Assembly: GCA_002081555.1 (NCBI GenBank)
Contig: KV920962.1
Location: forward strand, 46,871 to 110,870
Origin: Protostelium mycophagum
Taxonomy: Eukaryota > Evosea > Variosea > Protosteliida > Protosteliaceae
Reading direction: 5' to 3'
DNA: 64,000 nt
In this document: positions 46,071-57,711 of the stretch, piece after piece
Position numbering within the stretch: the stretch's first letter is position 1
Layout: every line of letters begins with the position of its first letter
Program-made: the position numbers and the translations under genes
The notes under the pieces: model-generated
Told to the model about the DNA's origin: nothing
Seen by the model: only the letters and a program-made list of their open reading frames with translations
Database searches by the model: none

Positions 46071-46617
46071 TTACCGCAGAGTGAAAATTAGCTGGAAGAA
46101 GGTCTCTATATTCTTCGATGGAATATGCTGCAGAGGACGTATAACCCTCCTCTGTCTGACTGTCTCTATTCAATCATCGCCCATTGAATTTCACGAAGAT
46201 TACGAAGAAAACTCACACAAATTCTGCAGATTTTGGTCTGCCTTTTGTTTCTGGTATCTTAGAGGTGACAACATTATTTGGGGCACTGTGATTGTGTTGA
46301 GATGGCACTTCTTTCTCTTTCTTGTGAGGATGTAATATGGCTTTTAAACTTAATCTTCTTCGCAAAGGCTTAGACTCTGGATGTTTGCTGCTTAGCTCAG
46401 TTTATGCCAGAAATGGATGAACATAAACGAACCCATTTTCACTACTGGCTGGTGGTAAGTTATGATCTATTGTCTGGGCTTCTCTTTCTTTGTTGACAGG
46501 CTCAGTTGCGGTCCTGTAGGCACTGTCTGAAACACTCTGCAGACTTGACATGATCAGATTTTGATAAACAGATATATAAACTCACGAGAGGGTCTTTCCT
46601 GATTGTGCCGTGGCCAT
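46071..46617 (-). CDS. Unknown basic protein
   Basis: The ATG at 46617 (MATAQSGKTLS) is joined by a 42-nt intron to LQSVSDSAYRTATEPVNKE. After a further intron of about 49 nt it continues as a Lys/Arg/His-rich segment (HPESKPLRRRLSLKAILHPH, then KKEKEVPSQHNHS). The end is uncertain: two in-frame terminal exons give stops at 46071 or 46106. No known domain is visible. The first of these stops lies 12 bp upstream of the lipid-kinase start codon on the same strand, so the kinase promoter would overlap this gene. Exon joins rest on frame continuity only. Confidence 0.45.
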
Positions 46618-46835
46618 TTGCTTATGAAAAGATGCAACGTAAAAAGTGTGCTGTTGTGTTCCCTTTTTGGTCACGTGATTGTATCTTTTCCACAAAGGGA
46701 ATTTCACACAAAAATCGGATCGCGTATTTTGTGACGCCCTGAAAATTGAATATCTATCGAAGGCACCATCAGGTGGTGCGGTAAATAAATGCATTATATT
46801 CCATATGTATAACAAGTGGTCTCTCTTTATATACA

Positions 46836-47796
46836 TTAAAACCGTCCCCCTCGATTTTCTCGGTGTTGAACTGCCTGTGCATGATAAGAGCGTTGTCAAC
46901 CAGATTTCTTTTATTCCGTCACATTGCCATTTTTTCAGATCAAAGCGGCAACAAAATTAGATAATAGGATCCCAAATTCATACCTCCATATAATTCTTCA
47001 ACTGATCAGCTTTACTCTTAATGGTTTTATCGCGTATAGCTCCCTTATGTTCATCCTCTGTAGAAACTGTGCCTTCTGCTCTCTTCTGATTGTTGCGTAT
47101 TCGCTGAAATTTAGACTCCTCTTTTGACCTCGCGATCTCTCGCTCTTGTTGATGTGGATTTGTGTTGAAACCATCTAAGGCAGTCTTCGTTGTCACGTGG
47201 CGCCGCTGCGGTGATCATCAGCACGTTTGTATTTTCGGTCAGACATACCACATCACTCTCATGAAATGAAGTGCCTTCTGCTCCAAATAAAAATTCTTGT
47301 GGTTTTTGTTTTGGTGTGACTGAGAATCTCGAAGGTGGTTGTTCTTCTGTTTCGATTGGCTAAGAAGGAAGGTGAAAAAACGAACCTGAACGCTTCAAAC
47401 CGATCGGCACGTTCCAGTTTTCATCGAGCTTTCTATGTTCTATTTCGATCTGTTGAAGTCTCCTCTGTTTGTCCTCTAAATCCCTTGGATTCCCCGTGCG
47501 AGATAAAACGTGCTCATCGAAGCTCTTTGTTGTTTGATGGACTCTGCCCTTATTGATTTCGACAGGATAGGTGCTGACAGTTGTACCAAATGTCTTTGGC
47601 AGAGTTAATTTACCAGAAGGAGGCGTCCAAGTTTCTCTGCAGAGATTATTTCTCGACAAGTGACGAATTTGACCCACTTTGGGCTGTCCTCAACTGTGGG
47701 GATTGTTGCTCCCATGTTGACTCTCGACCTCTTTGGAAAAGCAGGTTTGTTGTTTCCATGATTTGACTGTGGTAACTTGGCTGCTGACTGGCTCAT
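46836..47796 (-). CDS. Unknown charged coiled-coil protein
   Basis: The ATG at 47796 (MSQSAAKLPQSNHGNNKPAF) starts an exon joined by a 41-nt intron to ETWTPPSGKLTLPKTFGTT. A helical segment follows (RDLEDKQRRLQQIEIEHRKL, DENWN). After a 52-nt intron comes a Pro/Gln-rich part (IETEEQPPSRFSVTPKQKPQ). A further exon is strongly charged (QQEREIARSKEESKFQRIRN). A final short exon (AVQHRENRGGRF) stops at 46836. The total is about 240 residues. The helical, charged character suggests a scaffold or nuclear protein. No family recognised. Confidence 0.6.
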
Positions 47797-48080
47797 CGTC
47801 TTCCTTCATCAAGTCGCGATCGCACGTGTTGCTATTTTAGGGTTCAGTCAATTTGTAGAATAAGTCAACTTGCGGCTTTGAGACCTCTTCTGTTTCGTTC
47901 TTGAACCAAGTATATGAGGAAGATGCCATTGATCGTTAATGAAGAGAAGCTATTAAATACAACAGTCAATAAAATAGAGGTAAAGATCTGCAATCACACA
48001 GCTTGAATTTTTCTTTGTTGAGAATTTCCGTTCCGGAAGCGATATCTTTCCATGACGTCGCAGAAGCGTTGGATCAGCTC
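47797..48080. other. Divergent intergenic region with possible upstream exon
   Basis: It contains the promoters of the minus-strand gene at 47796 and the RRM gene. An ATG near 47929 (MPLIVNEEKLLNTT) and an open stretch from 48003 look coding but I could not splice them in frame, so the RRM gene may start further upstream than annotated. Confidence 0.35.
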
Positions 48081-50168
48081 ATGCCGTCAGAAAAGCTTGT
48101 TCCGTTGGTTGGGTTGATGAATAGTGGAAATAGAATACCGTTTTCCAGCACAAATAGGAGAGAGAATAGTCGGATATTCATTGGGAATCTTAAAACTGAA
48201 GCCACCACTCCACAAGAGGTTGTTGATATTTTTTCAAAGTATGGAAACATCATAGAAGAACCCGTATTCCGAAGAAGCTACGGCTTTGTTCAATTTGATA
48301 ATGAGAAATCTGCTGCTGAGGCAATCAAAGGAGAGAATGGAAGGGTGATTGCAGGGTTGACAATAGGTACTTTTTAATCTGTTCTTGAAAAGTGTTAAAG
48401 ACCGCAGAAACAAAGAGGGCTGATGTTCGTCAAAAACCTCTTGAGCAGCGTGACAACAGAGACAGAGATGGGAGAGGTAATAGAGACCGAGAACAAACCG
48501 GGCAAGAGAGGGACTTTAGGCAAAGGGAGTCGTATGATAGAAATTTCGATAATCGACACGGTAACTACAATGGTACAAGAGGACCTCAGGAGTTCCAAAA
48601 TTCAGGGGATGACAACAGAAGACGGCCGTTCGGTTCCTCTTATGGAGGTCAAGGTTCCAATGAGTCCTTCAGAACACAACGAGGAGGTTATGATGACAGA
48701 GGAGGTCCCCAAATTAGCGGACAAAGGCGAAGACGTTCACCCACACCACCACGTTCCGACTATGGCAGAGACCGTGAAGACTACGGCAGAGACTCGAAGC
48801 GACCACACTATTCAGAAGCTGCCTGCCAATTTATTTCAGACTCGGCAGAAACCAAGTTGTACGTTCTCATGTTCTCTCCTCTCCCCTCGATATCGAATTC
48901 CTGCACGTCCCTCTCCATAACTGCTTAGTGTCTGGTTCAGTGTCTTGACCAATCTCTCTTCTTTGGCAAAGCCACTATAAAAATGTCTTCATTCCAACCT
49001 TGTTTGACTGTCGTGCAGAAAATTCACGTTGAGTTTAGAGAGATCTTTCACCAATGCAATCGGTCCACATTTTGTGGCAGAATCACTTGTTGCTGGAAGA
49101 CAACCAAGGGCCATTCATGATGCTGTAGATCTCGCCTTCCGAAGAGGAATCAAATACATTCTTGTTGTTGGCCAAAGTGGACAAATCACTCTACATTTTA
49201 ACACACCAAACAATCAGAGAGGTTCGTACATTATTTCAACAATAATAACATATTAAATATTATTTATATATATTTAATTGATCGGCAGTGCTACATGATC
49301 TGACAATCGACAATGCGATAGATGCCGTAAACAGCGAGGAGAACAAGAACCATATGCAACAACAGAATATGAATATGCTGGCAGGACAGTTAGTTGGAGG
49401 AATCATCAAGAACAACAATCTAAATCCAAATATGAATAACCAATACCAAGGAACAAGTGAGTATCTTCCACAAGGAGATCATTATTCATGTAATCAGATA
49501 CAACCCTGGGCTTACTCGCACAATTACAACCTGGTATTCCATTACAACAGCCCGCAATTCCAACAGGAATGGGAAATATACAACCAGGAATGGGAAATAT
49601 ACAACCAGGAATAGGAAATATACAGGGAATAGGAAATCAGGGAATGGGGAATATACAGGGAATGGGAAGTATACAGGGAATGGGGAATATACAGGGAATA
49701 GGAAATCAGGGGATGGGGAATATACAGGGAATGGGAAATAATGGGATGGATAATAACTTATTAGCGGCACTATCACAGCCCAACACACAGATAGCATCTC
49801 TCTTGGCATCCTTGACACAAAACTCAATACCACAAACACAGAATCAGACACCAATTCCACAGACGATGCCGGTGAATAACAATAGCAATAATCTAATGCT
49901 TAATCCTGCATTATCCTCCATGCTCTCTGCTTATATCAACGGGAACAACATTCCCAACTCCTCCAACTCAAATAATTTCCCCGGGAACAACAATCAAGGG
50001 AATCTACTTGGACAAAACAATCAGGGGAGCAGTCTTCTTGGACAGAATAATCAGGGAGGAAATACATCAACATATGGCACTTTAGCTGCGAGTCAGTTGT
50101 ACAATGCAGCGGTGAACACAAACAACAACCCTGGATTTCAATCATCGAATGTATCCTTATTGAATTGA
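48081..50168 (+). CDS. RRM protein with Arg/Gly-rich and anticodon-binding-like regions (NCOA5-like)
   Basis: From the ATG at 48081 (MPSEKLVPLVGLMNSGNRIP) the protein has an RRM: SRIFIGNLKTEATTPQEVVD (RNP2), then SYGFVQFDNEKSAAEAI (RNP1). A 41-nt intron leads to an Arg/Asp/Gly-rich segment (QRDNRDRDGRGNRDREQTG, then SQRRRRSPTPPRSDYGRDR-like). A longer intron follows (about 48860-49020). Next comes an alpha/beta segment, LSLERSFTNAIGPHFVAESL and RRGIKYILVVGQSGQITLHF, resembling the class II tRNA-synthetase anticodon-binding-like domain of NCOA5. The C-terminus is Asn/Gln/Gly/Met-rich with tandem GMGNIQ repeats. It is probably a nuclear RNA-binding regulator. The NCOA5 link is by domain order and moderately certain. 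Confidence 0.7.
49560..49745 (+). repeat. Coding minisatellite, GMGNIQ repeats
   Basis: Tandem units of about 15-24 bp around gggaatggggaatatacag, encoding GMGNIQP and GIGNQ-type repeats within the RRM protein. Confidence 0.9.
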
Positions 50169-50225
50169 ACATGATTCGACTGTTGATGAACCTTGATTAT
50201 AGATAGTTTGGTAGAGGAGGGAGGC

Positions 50226-50301
50226 ATTATTGATACCTGGATACTATATCTGTAATAAACTGCATTATTGATACCTGGGTTCTATATCTCTAATAAACTG
50301 C
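50226..50301 (+). repeat. Two-copy 38-bp tandem repeat in an intergenic region
   Basis: Copies at 50226-50263 and 50264-50301 differ at only three or so bases. Each contains aataaa, so the duplication may have doubled the poly(A) signal of the RRM gene. Confidence 0.9.
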
Positions 50302-50408
50302 AATCGTGTCGGTCTGTTTTATTTTTTCGTGGGTGGTTCTCAGAAGTGAGGATCTACAACGAGAATGGAGGACATTTCATCAGGAAATTTTCCTGCACAG
50401 AAGGAGCG

Positions 50409-52379
50409 ATGTTGAAGGTGAGCAGAGAGGGATTGAGAGGAGTGGGAGCCGCACCAATGCCAGAATCTGTTATCAATCTCGAGAGTATGAAGACTGTCTT
50501 GATGGGAAATAGAAAAGGAGACATAGACAGTCTGTGCGCAGCACTGACGAGTCCTGGACCACAGAAATTTGTGCATATGCAACAACTCGTGCAGTGCACC
50601 TCCTTAATACAGCCAGATAATCCCCTTCACGCGCAGGCGTTTTCTTTCATCGCGGAGCATTTTGACTGGGCGAACGAAGACAATGCTTCAGCCGACCTTT
50701 TCATCCAATTCATGTCTCATCTCTTCTCTGCACACAGCAATCTTATCAAAACCTTTGTCCCAAGTCTGATCACCGCTCTCATCCCACAAACTCAGTCCTT
50801 CTCAACCACAAATCTGCTCGGAGACGAGGCCCTTACAGAAGCACAACTGGAATTTCATCAGACCAAGGTGGCCTTTAGAATCTACAAAGCCTTGCAAGTC
50901 ATCTTAAATACGGCTCCAAGCGCATCAACGCTCATCCACAAGACCATTGGACTGAAATTTCCCTTTATGAAGAATTACTCAGCACAACAACACCAGGCCT
51001 TTCTCAAAGCAATTTTGGGGATTATAGAATTCTATCCACCCATCACAGAACACATTCTTTCCATCGCTGTTGATCGGTTAATACAGATTGATGTGCTGAT
51101 CAAAGTGAGAGTTATTGGAATATAACCCTTCTGAAAGGATTACAGGTGGAGGACATACCAGATGACGATGATGAGGCAGAAGAGGAGTTATTCTTCCCAG
51201 TAGAATTGGACACCAATGGTAAAATATTAGGTTTAGAATCGGAGAGGAAGGCGAAAGAGATCCCGGTCATCGCCGAGAAATTAGATGCCATGATGGATAC
51301 AATGTTTCACTACATACAGTCTCGGATAGAGGGTAATAATATTTAAATTTAAATATTTTATATATAGGCAATTTTAAGATTGTCTAGATAAGCCAGTCGA
51401 AGAAACTCGGGAACTATTCAACATACTACTTAAGGTCTTTGACGCACGAATCATAGTGACACCACAGTCGAAATACACCCAATTCATCATATTCTATTTC
51501 CTTCAGAAGCAACCAGATCTTACAGAGAATTTTGTGGCATACCTATTGAACCTTTTATCAAATAAAAATCAACACCAGAGCATCAGACAGACCGCGTCAG
51601 CCTACATCGGTTCATTCCTATCCAGAACCACATTCGTATCCGCGGAGTTAATATTCACTTCTATCACATACATGCTAGAGGTATGTCCACATAATCTAGA
51701 TCTACTTGTATTGAAGGGTCTAGTACCTTCACAATTACCTGGATCTATATGCGGGAGAATATCTCACACCAGACACTGGACTACACGGTTTATTTTACAG
51801 TTTATGCCAATCTGCATTATACATGGTGTGCTTCAATCACGATCTATTAGAGAAGTGCAACCCTGGATATCTACAGAAATTTGATTTCCCGAGGATCATC
51901 AGATGCCCACTGAATCCCCTCTACTTCTCCCTACCATCAATATCGTCCGAATTCACAAAGATATGCCAAAGACAAGGCGTCGATTGTCAGCCACCAAAGA
52001 AGACGAGTACTTACTCAACCGTATCAAGATCTGGTGCACGTAATACCTTGGAGTCAGTCTTTCCCTTCGATCCGTACCTGCTCGGCAAATCATCTATTTA
52101 TATAAGAAAATCATACAGACAATGGGTACCTCAAGATTCTGACAGTGAAGACGAAGAGAAAGGTGATCCATCCAGCCAACTCACCGCGGAAGAGGTATAC
52201 TTAAAATACGTAATATAATAAAATGACCACAACAGGAGAATGAAGCTGTTGGATCGCTGAGGGCGATGAGCATCAGTATGACACCTTGCAGTCCACCGTT
52301 TATAAATACATCCTCCTTCACCCCCTCCTCCTCACCGATGATCTCCCCTTCTTCCTTCCCAATACCGTATCATAGATAA
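50409..52379 (+). CDS. RRN3: RNA polymerase I initiation factor RRN3/TIF-IA
   Basis: The ATG at 50409 (MLKVSREGLRGVGAAPMPES) starts a helical HEAT-repeat protein. Family landmarks are LGIIEFYPPITEHILSIAVD, RLIQIDV followed by the acidic IPDDDDEAEEELFFPVEL, IPVIAEKLDAMMDTMFHYIQ and HQSIRQTASAYIGSFLSRTT. Then come YMVCFNHDLLEKCNPGYLQK, IIRCPLNPLYFSLPSI and the conserved ESVFPFDPYLLGKSSIYIRK. The C-terminus (DSDSEDEEK, then a Ser/Pro-rich end) stops at 52379. RRN3 bridges Pol I to the rDNA promoter factors and is the growth-regulated step of rRNA synthesis. An upstream open frame to 50268 has no ATG. It is convergent with pyruvate kinase, 46 bp between stops. Confidence 0.93.
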
Positions 52380-52425
52380 AATGACGATTCAAGATATTAT
52401 ATTATCAGAAAGGTCTTTCTTTATT

Positions 52426-54271
52426 TTACGGGCAAGAGATGACACGAAGAGAGTTGGTTCCTCCTGCAATGTTCTCATGTGTACCAGAGGTCACAACAAC
52501 AAGAGATCTGGAATATCTTCATCACATGGACAAGAAGAGAGGAATTACCCAGGCTTGCAGAGACCCATAACTTTTCCTTTTTCCATTGCCAAGTTGATGA
52601 GGAAATCGGTGGTATTTCCCTGTACCTTATCTACAACAAAAGGGATGGCAGCACGAGTTAAAAGTAGTGCGTTTGCCACGTATTCGTGGTGAGTCACACA
52701 GATAACGGGCACCTTTTCATATTTACTTTCCGCCTTACTATTTTTTGCTTACCTTAGGTCTGTACTTGCATGCAAGTCTTCCTGTAGCTCCTGTCTCAGA
52801 GACTGTCACAACGAGGCTAGCACCAACATCATTTGCGGCTCTAACAGCGTATGATGCGACGACCTTAAAATGTTATATTCTAAAAGAGTGATTACATGAA
52901 ACCTCAGGAGTGGTGAGTGATTCTGAGCAGGCAGTACGGAAGCCCTCGAATAAGGTGGGGTAATGTGTGGCAGCTTCTACGCTTTCTGCCTCCTTGCATA
53001 TTCCTGACATGTAGGAGATGGCCTCAAGTGGGTAATCGCCGGATGCGGTTTCACCAGACAACATGACACAATCAGTACCATCTAACACAGCATTGGCGAC
53101 ATCAGTAGCCTCAGCTCTGGTGGGTCTTGGGTTTTGGATCATAGACTCCAACATCTGAGTGGCTGTGATGACTGGCTTTCCTGCTGCGTTACACTTGGAA
53201 ACCATCATCTTCTGTGCCACAAAGATCTGCTCCATGGGAAGCTCAACACCAAGATCTCCTCTTGCAACCATGATTCCGTCTGATACTGCTAAAATTGCAT
53301 CGAAATTCTCGAGTCCCTCTGTAGATTCTATCTTGGATATGATCTACCATCCATATCAATATTATATACTTTATTTATATATACACTCACCTTGATGTTC
53401 TTTCCCTCCTCACCTAGTATCTTACGTATTTCTAATACATCATATGGTGACCTAATGAAGGAGGCTGCAACCATATCCACCTCTATAAGATAGTTAACAT
53501 AAGATAGTGTGTCAATCCTACTGACTCTGTTCAACACCAAACTTAAGATCCTTGATATCCTTTTCAGAGACAGCGGGAAGGAGGACCTTAGCTCCTGGAA
53601 GATGAGTGTTCTTGTTCTCTCCCAATACAGAGTTGTTGTTGACAGTGCAAGTCACGGTCTTTCCTGGTGCATTTATAGAGGTTATAGAAAGAGAGATCTG
53701 TCCATCAGCAATCAAGATATGGCCTCCCACTTTCACAGAGTTGCACAGGTCCTAAGCAACTTAGTTTTTCTGCTGAGACAGAAAATACTGACTTGATAGT
53801 CGACAATGATGGTGGAGTCATCACCAACCAAAGAGAGATCTGTGGAGACATTGATGGTCTGTCCTGCTGTCAACTTGATGGTCTTGTCCTTCAATTTTCC
53901 TGAAGGGTTAAGAGAGTAGAGGGAGTTAAGAGTCACCTGTTCTGATCTCAGGGCCCTTGGTGTCCAACATGATAGCACAGCGAGAGTCACCACCACGCTT
54001 AGCCAAGGCCTTTCTCAGATTGGCAATCACCTCTCCATGGTACTGTTGTACTCAATTCCATTTACGAAGGCTGTAGAAATACCTCGTGGCTACCGTGAGA
54101 GAAGTTAAGACGCATGATGTTCATTCCAGCGGTCATCATCTTGTCCAACATCTCTGGACTCTTAGTCTTGGGACCAATTGTGCAGACAATCTGGGTGAGA
54201 CGGTGCTTCTTCAGATGTGCTTGGGATTCCCAATCGACCTTGAGGTTGAGGTTTCTGTTGAGGGTGGCCAT
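52426..54271 (-). CDS. Pyruvate kinase
   Basis: The ATG at 54271 ([20 protein letters not shown]) opens the N-domain: [35 protein letters not shown], then the substrate and metal-binding exons including [60 protein letters not shown] and [14 protein letters not shown] follow. The C-domain is [40 protein letters not shown] and a last exon [20 protein letters not shown], stopping at 52426-52428. This is the glycolytic enzyme converting PEP and ADP to pyruvate and ATP. No targeting sequence is visible, so a cytosolic location is expected. A second ATG in another frame just upstream encodes a Lys/Glu-rich peptide and is probably leader sequence. Confidence 0.96.
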
Positions 54272-54429
54272 TTTCTTTCTCTTTGGTCTTCTGCTTCTCG
54301 TCCTTCTCCTGCTCTGAGACTGACTGCAATTCCAAGGAACTCATTCCGAGAGTTGTAGAAATGCTCGGAATCTTGTGTTTTCGTTGTAAAGATGGAACGT
54401 CATAATATAATGATAATAAATATTGTATA

Positions 54430-57027
54430 TCATATATTGAGTTCATATTCTTCGTCTTCATCATCAGAGATAGCCTCTATCGCCCCTTTGATTGTCTGGG
54501 CGGACTTGCTATCCGAGAAATCCATTGCCATCATCAAGCTTCTGACAGCTTCTTGTTTCCTTCCCATCTTCTTCAAAATCTGTGAGATGTCAATGATACA
54601 TATATATATATGTAGCTATCTATTCAATACCTTCCCCAACAAAAAGTAGATTGGTGGCTCCCTCGGGGCTCTTTCTCTGAGTATATCCAATTGGTTCAGT
54701 GCCTCCTCCAGGTCACCTATGCTCGCTAGCACAGATGCTCTCTTGAATTTAGCTAAGGTGTTCTGAGGCTCTAGCTGAATCGCACTCTCGAAGCTCATCA
54801 AAGCCTCCTCATGTTTCGACACAGCGGCCAACACCTAAGTTGGTCATTTCTTTATGATAGAGGATTACTGACAATGCCAAGATTGCAATGTAATACGGGA
54901 CTCAATGGGTTGATATTGACGGCAACTTGAAGGTGATACTCTGCCTGCTCGTATTTCTCTTGCCTCATATAGATCATTCCCATCCCATACCTTGATCCTT
55001 TACTCCTTATTCTATCATTCTATACCTCACCATGCATTATAGTGACGCTCGTCTAATCTGATGGCGGTTCTGAAGCACGATATTGCCTTCTCTAAATCAT
55101 CTGAGGCCAAGTATTCATGTCCACACAGTGTATATGCATATGTAAATTCTGGTGATATACTGATCGACTAGTGTGTATCAGCAATCGTACTCCTCCATAT
55201 TTCTATATCCTTTATATTCTATCACCTTTTGAAAGAATTTGATGGCTGATTGGTGATCTCCCTGCCTTGAGAAGCAGTTACCCATAGCACACCAAGATTC
55301 TGGTGCCTCAGGATTATCATCTGTCATCTCTTGTGCGAGATGTGATAATTCTATATCCTTCCTCATGTGCCATAATACAGTACTGTACATCTCCATTCCT
55401 TCTATCACACCTGGTTGTATCCTCCTTATCTACATGCATCAATATATCTCAATATATAGGATATGATATCATCACTCACCTCTTCACATAACCCCTTTGC
55501 TCTATTGTGCTCACCCATCTCGTGTACTGCCCTAGCTACTCTTGTTAATACCCATACTGTACGATAATGCTCAGTCGGAAGCTTTTCAAATTCCTCCACT
55601 GCCTCTGTACATCTGTACAAATGTAGACATCTCGTTCCTATTTCTATAAATATCGATCTATACATAGAGATATATCAATATCACCTGATGCTATGGAATG
55701 TAATAACCTCGCCACACCACGCGCTGATGTCTCTTTATTACATTCCTACGTCATGGTTATAGTTGAATATATCTGTATTCTTACTGTTGAGATGTTCAAT
55801 GGAGTACAGATGCTTGTCTTATTTTCCTTGTTCTCTTCTATGCGTGTCTGACGTGCTATCTCTGATCGAGTGATCGGTACCTATCGAATGAGTATTTATA
55901 ATATTATCAATAATATACCCTACCTCATGACTTGATTTAGTTGATGATATTCTCCTCTTTATGGGAGCGGATATTCTATAGGATATCTTATTGATGCTCT
56001 TTCCCTTCTTATCACAAGTATCTGGGGTATTCATATTATTTCCCTTCCTCTTATGTGTGGGGAGCTCCTCCTTCTTACGGTGCTTCGGTGTTCCATCCAT
56101 ATTGAGTATGATGGGACTGGTATATTTTTAACAAGATGAAGGTCAAAAGATACTTACGTTGGTGGATTATTGGAGGAGTAAGGGATATGATTTGGGGTGG
56201 AATGCAACATATTATTATTGGGAAACATCTTCTGAATACCCGGTGTGAATTCGTTGCTCGTATCCAAGTAATTGTTACTGCATTCCAGTGTGTTCTCTTC
56301 GTACATAGATATCTCTATATCGTTATATATACTGCTCGGATCGATGTCCTGTCCTTTATACAAGTTAGAGGCAGTCAAGACTACATCTCAAAGAACTTGT
56401 TACACACCCAACTTGCAGAGCGCCTCGTAGGAACACCACATGAAGGGATCCGCATCCAGCGATCTCTTGAAACAATGTATCGCTTTCTCTTTCTGCAATG
56501 TTCTCCTGTGGAGGTTGAGCTGTTTCATGACAAAGAGTAAATTATTTCAGAATACTCGTTGCTTACTTGTATATCATTCCAAGGAGGTACAACCCCGCTG
56601 AACCATTTGGTGCAGGCTCAACTGCAAATAATTTAATCTTTGTCATGAGATCGTTGTTTACCTTCGAGTGCCGTTCTCGCCTCCTGATAATTGCCCAAAT
56701 CATAAGCTGAAACAGCAAACTGATATCGAAGCTCCGGACTTAAGGATTGGATCTGCCACATTTTCAGTTTTGTAGGATGAAGGGCGGTAAATACCTGTCC
56801 TCTTGTCTTCAATAAGGAGCAGACCTGACTCTGTTGGTTTGAGCGCCGAAGACAATCTACTAAAATAAACAATGATTGGTCATTGTTAACCTGTGTCTTT
56901 CAGTTGATCTAGATGTATGATGTTATCGTCCCACTTGTGCGTGAAGGCGTTCTGCAAAAAATAAAGCATTAGCATAGAGATGATCTCTGAGACTCGAATT
57001 CACAAGCTCAGAAAGCTTCTCCTCCAT
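54430..57027 (-). CDS. CDC27: Anaphase-promoting complex subunit 3 (CDC27), TPR protein
   Basis: The ATG at 57027 (MEEKLSELVNSSLRDHLYAN) starts an N-terminal TPR block (ALFFAERLHAQ, then ELRYQFAVSAYDLGNYQEAR). A long Lys/Ser-rich linker follows (about 56100-55800). The canonical C-terminal TPR array reads GMEMYSTVLWHMRKDIELSH, SWCAMGNCFSRQGDHQSAIK, FFQKVIEY and HEEALMSFESAIQLEPQNTL. The GMExYSTxLWH motif is diagnostic for CDC27. The acidic end (ISDDEDEEYELNI) stops at 54430. CDC27 forms the TPR lobe that binds the IR tails of CDH1/CDC20 and APC10. It is divergent from TXNL4A, with 137 bp between start codons. Confidence 0.94.
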
Positions 57028-57164
57028 GATCGTTGATGAGAGCAAGAATTCAAAATTGCCGGTCTGCAGTTTGGGCGGGAAACAACTTCCTCGTTGTAAA
57101 TGCTCGTACTTGACTGAACTTTCAGGGAATTGGACCACACAGATCACCATCCACAAATACTGAA
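57028..57164. promoter_or_regulatory. Shared divergent promoter, CDC27 and TXNL4A
   Basis: A 137-bp span between divergent start codons. No defined element recognised. Confidence 0.35.
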
Positions 57165-57632
57165 ATGTCCTACCTTTTGCCGCACTTGAAAAATGGTTGG
57201 CAAGTCGATCAAGCTATTCTGACGGAAGAGGAACGTCTGGTGTGCATACGCTTTGGACATGACTGGGATCCAGACTGCATGCAGGTAAGATTCGTTTGAC
57301 GAAGAAATACTAATTTCGAACAGATGGATGAAGTTCTAAAATCGATCCAACCGAAGGTCAGGAACTTTTGCGTGATCTATTTGGTGGATATTTCGAAGGT
57401 GCCGGATTTCAATCACATGTACGAGCTGTACGACAATTGCACCCTCATGTTCTTTTATCGAAACAAGCACATGATGATTGACCTTGGGACCGGTAACAAC
57501 AACAAGATCAATTTCGTGATCAGCGACAAACAAGAGGTGATAGATATGATGGAAATCATATTTAGAGGGGCAAGGAAAGGAAGAGGACTTGTCGTATCAC
57601 TCAAGGATTACTCCACAAAATACAAGTATTAG
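57165..57632 (+). CDS. TXNL4A: Thioredoxin-like U5 snRNP protein DIM1/TXNL4A
   Basis: The ATG at 57165 (MSYLLPHLKNGWQVDQAILT) is followed by VCIRFGHDWDPDCMQ, a 39-nt intron (57285-57323) and MDEVLKSIQPKVRNFCVIYL. It continues FNHMYELYDNC, FFYRNKHMMIDLGTGNNNKI and GARKGRGLVVSLKDYSTKY. Length is about 142 residues, as in the family. It is a 15-kDa thioredoxin-fold component of the U4/U6.U5 tri-snRNP, without redox activity in known cases. The residue pattern is almost unchanged from animals, which makes this a good species-phylogeny anchor. Confidence 0.97.
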
Positions 57633-57711
57633 TCAACTGGTTGTAATTAAGGATTGTTAATACCATATGAAATCTTATGGAGAAGTCAGTTTATCAGAAG
57701 AGGGAAGATGA

